Of a DNA stretch of 10,612 bases, positions 1 through 7,380 are shown piece after piece. The translations under genes and the position numbers were made by a program. The notes beneath the pieces were generated by a model. The model searched no databases. It was given only the letters and a program-made list of their open reading frames with translations, and had not been told where the DNA came from. The stretch covers positions 1 to 10,612 of the forward strand of contig JALLPB010001227.1 in NCBI GenBank assembly GCA_036939975.1, given 5' to 3'. The number at the start of each line of letters is the position of its first letter. Position 1 is the first letter of the stretch. This DNA is from Cyclostephanos tholiformis (taxonomy: Eukaryota > Bacillariophyta > Thalassiosirophyceae > Thalassiosirales > Thalassiosiraceae).

Positions 1-250
1 ACGAAGAGAGAACACAAAAAACAAAAATCATCCAACCCAACCCCCCCCTCATCCTTATTCGTCCCTCAACCTCAGTAGAGAGGAGGTGTCTTTTTAAGAA
101 ATGAATGTTTTAAGAAACACATGCTTGGAACCCAAAAGGGATTCCACGTGGCAATTCTTAGTGCATAGAGAAGTACGTAAAGTAGATTAGATAGGTCCAC
201 CTTAGATACTATGTTTCACACACATATGGTATTATTTTTACAAAATTTAG
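1..250. other. AT-rich non-genic flank
   Basis: I see no gene here. The stretch holds an 8-base C run (41-48), a direct repeat of GTTTTAAGAAA-like sequence (about 91-116), a short imperfect inverted repeat around 125-145, and a palindromic CCACGTGG (144-151), which contains the G-box/E-box core CACGTG. The box lies about 200 bp upstream of the ArfGAP remnant and could be an old promoter element, but nothing else supports that. Confidence 0.4.
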
Positions 251-251
251 A

Positions 252-760
252 CAGCACATTGCCGTTCAACCCTCCACGACTAATCCCAATGGATCAATCA
301 CCACCGCTGGACATGGCCAGGTCTGCATCCCGACCATTGCAAAGAATGCCCAATTTCGCAAGCTAAAGAACGTCTCCGGGAATGCCGTACTATGCTTCGA
401 CTGGTGTCCCTCCATGCATCCGACGTTGGTCTAGTGACTTATGGCATTTTCCTATGCCTGGATTGCAGTGCATCCCATCGTGAGATGGGAGTGAACATCA
501 TGTTCATCTAGAGCATCAACCTCAATGAGTGGACGCAGTGTCAGATAGATGTCATGCGCATTGGGGGGAACGACACCATGAGGAAGTTCTTTGATAACCA
601 CGGCAGCACCGACATGAAGGGGACCGAGAAGAAGTACACCGGCAAGGCGGACTTGGGGTACAGGTCAGCGCAATCAAAATTGGTTGATGCTAATGCTGTG
701 AGGAGGGGGGAGGGTGGCAGATCAATGGCGGTTGATGACATGCCCCAGGACGCCACGGGA
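252..760 (+). pseudogene. ArfGAP-domain gene, degenerate
   Basis: This is the remnant of an ArfGAP-domain protein. The family stimulates GTP hydrolysis by Arf small GTPases in membrane traffic through a CxxC-x16/17-CxxC zinc finger and an arginine finger. Reading in frame from about 345 gives [13 protein letters not shown], then the first zinc-finger half at 393-407 (Cys-Phe-Asp, with a scrambled second cysteine). A frameshift between 407 and 455 leads into [18 protein letters not shown] (about 443-490), which holds the second Cys pair (455-457 and 464-466) and the candidate arginine finger (479-481). An in-frame TAG follows at 509-511, where the family has FVRS. The frame then resumes with NEWT.CQID.MRIGGN (to about 570) and FFDNHGS, typical of the domain's second half. 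The 5' boundary and original start are unclear. A frameshift, a stop and a damaged zinc ligand together make it non-functional. The ArfGAP assignment is firm; the subfamily is unknown. Confidence 0.82.
673..759 (+). repeat. 87-bp direct repeat, copy 1
   Basis: This segment of the ArfGAP remnant reads SKLVDANAVRRGEGG...DDMPQDA. It aligns without gaps to 894-980, 221 bp further on. By eye 76 of 87 bases match, and all 11 differences are transitions. Confidence 0.85.
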
Positions 761-893
761 GGCGGCAGCACATCACTACTCAACAGTGTCAATGTCATCA
801 TGAGGAGGGATGCAGAGATGAGGCAAGGAATAGGCTCAATGCCATCTGGAATGGGAATGGCATCAGACCAATGTTTTTGGCAGGCTCAGAGCT

Positions 894-980
894 ATCAAAA
901 TTGGTTGACATCAATGCTGTGAGGAGAGGGGAGGGTGGCGGATTGATGGTGGTTGATGACACGCCCCAGGACGCCATGGG
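894..980 (+). repeat. 87-bp direct repeat, copy 2
   Basis: Second copy of the segment at 673-759, reading SKLVDINAVRRGEGG...DDTPQDA. The 221-bp offset is not a multiple of three, so this copy sits in a different frame from the first. That shows partial duplication of the ArfGAP gene, or insertion or deletion after it. It is followed by further acidic coding-like sequence to about 1110. Confidence 0.85.
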
Positions 981-1026
981 CAATATAGTGGTTGTTGATG
1001 CCATCACGGAGCGGCCACCGGGGGAG

Positions 1027-1300
1027 GAGGATGTTTGCCTCATGAGCAGCAACATCATCAAGAGGATGACCAAGATGGAGGTTGGGGAGGAAAAGATGGG
1101 GGGAACATGAGGGGGGGGAGGACATAAGCCTCACATGCAGTGACATTGAGAGGACAACCGAGATTAAGGTTGGGGGGGGAAGATGTAGGAATACACTGGG
1201 GAGGAGGACATAAGCTTCATGAGTGGTGACATTGAGAGAACAACCAAGATGGAGGTTGGGGGGGAGAAGATGGGAGAATATGAGAGGGAGGAGGATATAA
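1027..1300 (+). repeat. G-rich tandem repeat, ~3 units of 86-91 bp
   Basis: Units begin at the GAGGA(C/T) anchors 1027, 1118, 1204 and 1291 (partial), giving spacings of 91, 86 and 87 bp. Each contains a variant of 'gaggacataagc.tcatgag...gacattgagaggacaacc..gatggaggttggggg'. The first unit reads EEDVCLMSSNIIKRMTKMEVGEEKMGG, so the array was probably a repeated peptide of about 29 residues in the tail of the upstream gene. Later units are frameshifted and contain stops. The strand is strongly purine-biased with several runs of 4-8 G. Confidence 0.75.
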
Positions 1301-1311
1301 GTGTGTAACAA

Positions 1312-3874
1312 TCATCTAATGGCAGTGACCATGCCAGTGATATTGCAGCATCCCCATCATCTCCATCTCAAGCTACCGACAACATCAGTGAAAGTAAGAG
1401 GCAGACAATGAAGCCAAAGACAACGATTACTGATTATTTCAATCCAATTAAGGTGTTGAAACCAAGAGGACAACCCAAAAAATGAAAACAGAAAAACAAC
1501 CATGCAACTGCCGATTTGCCTATTGATGTTCCAATTGAAAAGAGGAAGCGCCCACCTGAAGAGTTGGTCACCGTCTGGCCAGAGATTAATCCACCTGTTC
1601 CTCTGGGTGTAAAGCAGAAGATCATCAATTGGGGGAAGCCTGATCTCCTGCATGACAAGATGTTCGATCACTGGCTCAATGACGGGGATGAAAGATTTGA
1701 TAGAAACGGTGAAAGAATTAAGGATTATAAAGCATATACAAATGCCTGTGGCCTCCCCTTGATGTCTTTGTATAGATACATCCATCCGGATGTGTCAAAG
1801 CAAATTCTTCAGCTTGATGATGGCAGCAATGGAAAGGAAAAACTTTAAACTGATGAAGAAGTTCTTTTCATGGGTGAAGTATTGGCTAGGCATGACCATG
1901 CTAATGATGGTTTATTGATGGTTTATCAAGAAGGAGGCAAAGGATATCATCGTGGATGTTTCAAAAAAAGGATATTACTTTTAGAGCAGCAGGACTTCAG
2001 CTGTCAAGGCACGTTCTCCCTGTAAATGTGGAGAAGAAGATACTGAAAGCTATGCTGCAAATATTGCAGGCAACTACAAGTGATCAATAAACATCAACAT
2101 TGCGCAACAGTATCAATGGCACCATCTTGTTGATGCTGACTATGATAATCTCCATACAATTGTGCAAAAAGAATGGAAAGACATTTGGTGAAGTCATGAG
2201 TCACTTCATTGTTGAACTTGATGAAATGTGCATCCTTTCCGGCTTCCATGGAAATATGCACATCTTTGGTAGCCTGATACAAAGAAGCATGAGAAGATTC
2301 TCCAGGATTCACACATTTCCATCACCAATGTGTGCACGTGGACAGTTGCAGGCACCACTGGTCCTACCATTTTTGTATTGAAGGACACAAAGCATAGGAG
2401 CGCATATGATGACAAATTTTTGAAGCGACATGGAATGGCTGAGGGATCAACAATTATTATGACCAAAAATGCACATATGACAGATGATGCGTGGCTAGAA
2501 GCTTCAAAGGCCATTGTGAAAGGATATGGCAGTCTTCCATATATTGCTGAAGACAAGGACTGGTTAATGTTGGAGTTGCTGGATGGTTTCAAGTCTCATG
2601 AGAATGTGTTGGCTGCCCACAATTTATGCCCTTGCAACAAAATTCATTCCCTAAAAGAGGAATCCAACACCTCTCATGTCAATCAAGATGATTATGACCA
2701 ACTAACAGCAAAGATGGACAAAAAGAATGCTGTGCAGTCACTTCACAACCAAAGGGAGATTATGACATTTAAGATGGGTAAAACACAGCTTGATCAATAT
2801 GAGCTTGTTCAATGTGGCATGCATCTTGTTCGACAGTTACAGCCGGCAACTTGGCTAGTTCTTTCATTCCACCAAGTCAATCTTGAGCCAGCCACTCGAC
2901 TGCCCTTCCAACAATTGTGCAACAAAATTATGAACTATCTTTGTGCATGGGGAATTATTCAAAGAAGAATCAGTCGACATAACAGCAAAAATTTGCTTTC
3001 CTTCCATCATTTTGACATGGAATGACACCCACTGAGAGGAGGGTTGTGGTTATTGTCAACCATGGAAAAAAGTACTCAGCAGAGTGCATCAACATCCTTC
3101 GTTTTGAATGCAACCTCCTTATAAGCCATATAGCCGATGTGCATGTATGTGCTTTTGTTTCTAGAGAGCATCCAGAGACATTGGATTATGATATCTCTTC
3201 ATTAACAATTACTGATGATGCACAAGTCCCTGACAACAATTATAATGCAATGACATAAAATGATAGGTTAGACACATTCCAGTTGATTCCAAAAGAATCA
3301 AATGGCAGATCCAAGCTGAACGGGATGGATCTTTTCCGTTATATGGTAACCTTTTGTAATGTGAACCATTCTAGAGTAGATGAGGATGGGCAACATGTGT
3401 GGAAATCTCATCTGATGCTCTCAAGTGCATCCAACCAATGCAATCTGAGCTTAGATGTGCAAACATTTTACATGACTCATTTGGAAAGAGAGCAATACAA
3501 AAGTGTGCAGAGAGAAAACAGAACAACATAGGTAATATAGTTGGACAATGAGCGGTTTTTAATTATGAAACAAACATGGCTCGGATGAGAGAGAATCTGG
3601 TTTTTGCTGAGTCAATGACTGAGATTGTCAGGAGGGAGAAAGCTGATAAGACAAACAAAGAGATAGAGATAGCATTCAAAAACAAGAGGAGAGAGCTACT
3701 GAAGCAGGGAGGAAGATGGAGAAATTGGAATGAAAAGTTGCTTCACTCACGGCGCCTGAGATAGAAGCAATCCTGTACAGAGTTTACAAAAATAGTCTGA
3801 GTGGTTCCAAACTCCATAAGCCTGATTATGTGAGAGCATTGGAGAAAGTAAGATACAAATCTTGGGAAATATGA
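1312..3874 (+). pseudogene. pogo/CENP-B-like DDD transposase gene, degenerate
   Basis: This is a decayed transposase-like gene readable across about 2.5 kb by changing frame. The N-terminal part (1408-1900) includes ITDYFNPIK and KAYTNACGLPLMSLYRYIHPD and is interrupted by TGA 1483-1485 and TAA 1846-1848. A segment at about 1990-2087 reads RHVLPVNVEKKILKAMLQ and is followed by frames carrying INIAQQYQWHHLVDADYDNL and then GKTFGEVMSHFIVELDE. The core at 2330-3025 is an open stretch of 231 codons. Candidate catalytic acids are D in VELDE (2220-2222), D in LLDGFKSH (2582-2584) and D in NTSHVNQDDYD (2696-2698). The last corresponds to the 'NTTHLLQPLD' region of pogo/CENP-B DDE domains. The C-terminal part continues through 3022-3531 and 3576-3764 and ends with a possible SAP-like helical module (LTAPEIEAILYRVY...) at a TGA, 3872-3874. 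Frameshifts occur near 1930-1990, 2090, 2170, 2260, 3025 and 3550. Fold assignment is by motif only; terminal repeats were not found. Confidence 0.68.
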
Positions 3875-4771
3875 GTCATTTGTCAAAAAATTGTGAGACC
3901 CAGAATCAAAATTCTAAATATTAATAGTGGGATGAATATTAAGTATTAAACATCATTAGAAAGAGGAGGTCCAGAAGAGTAAAATGACATACTTTTTGGG
4001 TTGGTATGGCATGCATAACCTGGCATAACATAGTGAAATGGGCCAAGGAGGAAAAAAAGGCTTGCTATTTCTATAAATGGTACACCACTTCTCAAGCTCC
4101 CATCCCAGCCAAGACTCAAACTTGACTGACCATAACTTAGTCAATTTTTGGATGTTTTAAAAAAGTAAAATTATTCTGGTAATCACAGAGGTGATATCTA
4201 TCCATAGAGCCATTAAAAAAGACAGTCAGACAATACCACATTTAAGTCTAACCTAAAGACACAAACTCTGAACTAAAAAAGATACCTCCTCTAAAACCGA
4301 TTTCAATTATTTTTGATGGCTGATAGGCACAAAACACCCTATCATTGAGTGATAAGCAAAGAAAGGTGTATTTAATGTGCTGATAAGCATAAAACCTCAT
4401 CAGGTTAGGGCTAGGTTTTTAAGGCTTAATGGATTGTTGTGGCGATGATTTTTTTGCGATTTTTTCTTCTATTCATGCACACAACCACTAGTTGTGACAC
4501 AAAAAAGTACCTTGCACCGCAGTTTTTGGCAGGAACTGACTAGCCTACTAGCCTCAATTTCTCTCCCAGCATTTTCATACCAAATCCATGCTAACAGCAA
4601 GATATAGAACACAAAGACAAGTCAAACAATGGGTTGGATTGAAAATAGGCCCAAAACTTTTTTAAAACCAAATTTTGTCCGTCAAACATTCTTGCCAAAA
4701 CAAATAGGTTAGGTTTTAGATTTATCAGTCTTAAATAGGCTTGAATGAAAAATTGAGTTGAGGGAATATGA
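3875..4771. other. Non-genic stretch between two transposase remnants
   Basis: I find no supported gene. The sequence is AT-rich with many stops in all frames. A possible LTR-like block begins at TGTGAGACCC (3892) and is listed separately. A short imperfect direct repeat, GGCTGATAGGCACAAAA (about 4318) and TGCTGATAAGCATAAAA (about 4379), lies within it. Short open frames on either strand here have no recognisable content. Confidence 0.45.
3892..4500 (+). mobile_element. Candidate solo LTR-like repeat
   Basis: The block starts TGTGAGACCC and could end near GTTGTGACACA (about 4490-4500), giving the TG...CA ends of retroviral-type LTRs. It contains a TATAAA box (4072-4077) in the middle and no coding capacity, as expected of an LTR carrying a promoter. 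A-rich runs flank both sides (CAAAAAAT before, CAAAAAAG after), but they do not form a clean adjacent target duplication. No internal retroelement genes or partner LTR occur in the window. This is a suggestion only; ordinary AT-rich intergenic DNA would also fit. Confidence 0.22.
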
Positions 4772-4939
4772 CACGGCTTTTTGGTGCATAAGTGGAACCA
4801 ACAGATTTCCATCTTTGAGATGGAATTCAGTCAGTCCATCTTGCCGATATTTAGGAATGATGCCGTGGCACTTGTCAGATGCCTGGCCACCATCCTGTTG
4901 GCCATGGCCTCAATATGTTCTGATTTTGTGGCCATGTGA
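4772..4939 (+). other. Short coding-like remnant, unidentified
   Basis: An open stretch of 55 codons runs between the TGA at 4769-4771 and the TGA at 4937-4939. It reads VHKWNQQISIFEMEFSQS, then a hydrophobic-amphipathic run (VALVRCLATILLAMASIC). The composition looks more protein-like than its surroundings, with a good balance of residue types and a plausible helix. It has no early Met and no family I recognise. It could be an exon fragment, a remnant upstream of the old transposase, or chance. An overlapping 99-codon frame (4758-5057) looks less protein-like. Confidence 0.15.
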
Positions 4940-5120
4940 GGGGAACAAGGTTATCATGATGGATTTTGTGGTGTGGTACGGTACGATGGCTTGTTTTCAT
5001 CATCGTCAAGGTCACCTTTTGTGGCCACAGCAGCAAATCACCGATTTTTCTACATAGGAATAGTATAAAATCGTACAGAAAAATTAAATTGTACTTTTTG
5101 TGATAAATTGAACATAAATA

Positions 5121-7052
5121 TTGCTCGACTTTGGACCCTCCACCTTGGCAAGGGTGGCAGGTGCAATGTTCTTGTCAAGAACCTCTGCCCCTTGTGTGAG
5201 ATCAAGGAGCGCATCCTTAACCCCCTTCCAAGGCAGCAAAATGAGCCATCATCACACATGGCAGAATGACAAACGAGGCAATTTTTTCACAGGTGCCACC
5301 TGCCCCAACTTCAAACTTTATGTGGCGAGGAAGTTCACAGTTCATGATGCAGAGGGGCCCCCCAACAGCATCTGGACAACTGTCCTACAAGCAGATGGCA
5401 CAAATCGATGTCGGTTGACCTCTCTGCAGAGCAAGAAATCGACCTGTCAATTTTCCGTCATCACCCATGTTTGGGCCGAGGGCTTTTAGGTAGATGATGA
5501 CAACAAAGCCCTCCCCAAGAATAGGCCTGTGCTTGATACACCCCCCATTGAAGTCTCTGCTGACAGGCTTCTCCAAGGGCAGGGGTGGGGATGAGATGGA
5601 CTGGATTAAAAAGTTCTCAAGAGGGTGGGATATGAAGACCCATCATTCAAGAACAGATGGTTGCCTGTCAGCAACAAGAAGTGCCTTGACATATTTGTTC
5701 AGTTTCTTCCATTTACATGGCTCTAGAACATTCACCTGCAGAATCCACTGGTGCTAGGTGAGCTGATGCATTACCTCAGCATCTCTCTGCTGATGTCAAT
5801 GCTTCAAGGGTGGACAACAAGCAAGTTCTGGAACTTCAGTGGCATCCAGAGGCCACAGGAGGAAATCCTACCTTCATGACCTACAAGGATCTCGACATCA
5901 CGATGTGCCTCAACTTCACAAGTGGGTAGCCTCCCACATTCCATGATAAGTATTGGCAGATTCAGGAGATGGTGAGTGTATGGAACTCAAACATGAAGGA
6001 GTTTATTGCTGGGTGGGTCCCGTGCCTCAATGAGTCCATGCCAATAAGGCTCAACCAATGGACATGCCCTGGCTGGATTTTTTTGTCCGCAGAAGCCACA
6101 TCCATTCGGAAACGAGTGGCACATGTCATGTTGCGGGCTGTTGGGGATTATGTTCTCAATTGAGTTGGTGGAGGGGAGGGATGCACAGCCGGAGATCCAG
6201 GTGCTAAACGTGGAACATGGGAAGACAATGGGCCTTCTCCTGCGGATGCTAACATCTTACTTCTACACAGGTAAGTATGTCATCCTTGACTTTGGCTTTG
6301 TGTTTTAAAGGGGGTTATAAAGTTTTGAGCGGTGGGTGTTTTTGCCTGTGCTTTGATTGAAAAAAGGCAGAGCTGGCCTGTTGGAGTTCCTGGCAATGCA
6401 ATGCAACAACAATTCAACAGTCCCCAGGTTAAGGTTGGTGATGAGGAGGCAATATCAGGGACGCAGAATGGCATATCTTATTTCCTTTGGGGGATGAAGG
6501 AACCAGACTACGTGATGCACATGATGATGATGGGTGGGCCACTGGGATCAACAGACAGTTGCAGAAGGGTGAAGCGAAGTGAAGGGTGAAGCGGAAGTGA
6601 AGGGAGGGGGGTGAAGACTTCTCAGCAGAGTTCCAATACACATGTCCGTATGATTGGCACTTTCACTACCACCATGCGGTAGATGACCACAACAATTTGC
6701 ATCATACTATGCCATCTGTGGAGAAGACCTGGATTATGAAGCGGTGGGAGTATAAGGTGTTTGCGTTTATCTTGGCAATTTCGGAGGTGAATGCTTTTCT
6801 CAAGCTATGATACTGTGTTTCAGATGGGGGGGACATTGAGGGGTGCCCAACTCTTTTGGTCTTCCATTGGCAATTGGCCTGGCAATGAATCAACAACCCA
6901 TGGCTGACTCAGGAGGCGCAGGAGATGGTGCCACAAGCCCCCATCAGCCCAATTTACAAGCTTAAGATAGCCCCACAGCATGCTCAGAAGTGGTCGGACG
7001 GAGCATGGATATGTGATGCATTGTGCAGGTACCAGCAATACTTCTGCTTGTT
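5121..7052 (+). pseudogene. Old piggyBac-type transposase pseudogene, 5' part
   Basis: A decayed gene related to the intact transposase at 7381-9498, read by comparing the two. Shared landmarks: VDDDN.ALPKN at 5490-5522 against VDDDNDPLPEN; a first catalytic block CLNESM (about 6023-6040), where the family Asp is Asn (AAT, 6029-6031); KPHPFGNE at 6093-6116, identical in both; LVEGRD.QPE near 6164; TGKYVILDFGF with the second Asp at 6288-6290; GVFA..LIEKRQSWPVGVPG at about 6338-6393; VDDHNN with the third Asp at 6682-6684; and EKTWIMKRWEYKVFAFILAISEVNAFL from 6721. The gene then continues in that frame, through stops near 6808 and 6886, to the start of the cysteine-rich tail (CDALCRYQQYFC, to 7047). 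At least five frameshifts, several stops and loss of the first catalytic Asp make it dead. The 5' limit is uncertain: homology is convincing from about 5480, weaker before. The gene is cut at 7052 by the younger element and resumes at 9735. Confidence 0.85.
7049..7052. repeat. Target-site duplication TGTT, left
   Basis: TGTT directly precedes the left terminal repeat and is repeated at 9731-9734 directly after the right one. The 4-bp size matches piggyBac-type insertion, although the sequence is not TTAA. Counting one copy as original sequence restores the frame of the interrupted gene. Confidence 0.8.
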
Positions 7053-7068
7053 TGGATATTTGCCGGGG
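7053..7068 (+). repeat. Left terminal inverted repeat
   Basis: TGGATATTTGCCGGGG matches the reverse complement of 9715-9730 at 13 of 16 positions, with the outer 8 bases identical. Canonical piggyBac ends begin with C-rich sequence next to TTAA, so these ends are atypical. Confidence 0.78.
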
Positions 7069-7088
7069 TACTTTTAATTAATAGTTTT

Positions 7089-7104
7089 ACTATTAATTAA
7101 TAGT
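7089..7104. repeat. Left subterminal palindrome
   Basis: ACTATTAATTAATAGT is a perfect 16-bp palindrome 36 bp inside the left end. A partial second copy (TTTTAATTAATAG, 7072-7084) precedes it. The same palindrome occurs at the right end, so it probably serves as a transposase or host-factor binding site; that role is inferred. Confidence 0.75.
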
Positions 7105-7320
7105 TGATTTGATGGGTGATGGGGCCGATCTTGGCGAATATTGCCCCAATTAAGAAGATATGTGGAGATCATGATCGTCACGGTGTGGTCGAGCGTCAGT
7201 TCAATGGCCATTGTTTGTTACCTTGTATTCGGCAGAGATATTTTGGTCCAAACATGCCAATCGGGCGATATCATGGTTGTGTCAAATCTCAAAAAAAAGG
7301 TTTGTGGGTTATGGTTTGCG

Positions 7321-7335
7321 TTCCTACGGTAGGAA
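7321..7335. promoter_or_regulatory. Palindrome in transposase 5' leader
   Basis: TTCCTACGGTAGGAA is a perfect inverted repeat with 7-base arms around one central G. A third CGTAGG half-site follows at 7338-7343. It lies 45 bp upstream of the start codon, in the leader of the transposase gene, and could be a protein-binding site or an RNA hairpin. Function is inferred from position and symmetry only. Confidence 0.35.
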
Positions 7336-7380
7336 TTCGTAGGTAACATACCGAGAAATTGGCAATGCCACAATTCCACC

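Noticed and set aside
895..1311. 138-codon minus-strand frame with internal repeats
   Set aside because: It is the reverse of the tandem array. Its repetition comes from the DNA repeat, and the plus strand gives the more protein-like sequence continuous with the ArfGAP remnant.
1357..1785. 142-codon minus-strand frame
   Set aside because: It lies opposite the N-terminal part of the pogo-like remnant, where the plus strand has convincing protein-like sequence.
2100..2381. 93-codon frame as a separate gene
   Set aside because: Only its middle (VELDE region) matches the transposase reading; both ends are out of frame. It is part of the frameshifted pseudogene.
5494..5757. 87-codon frame as a separate gene
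   Set aside because: A different frame of the same stretch carries VDDDN.ALPKN homology to the intact transposase, so this frame is a shadow.
6269..6276. CAGGTAAGT-like splice donor in the old pseudogene
   Set aside because: The sequence is coding in the family alignment (TGKYVILD against TGKIVTGD), so it is not an intron boundary.
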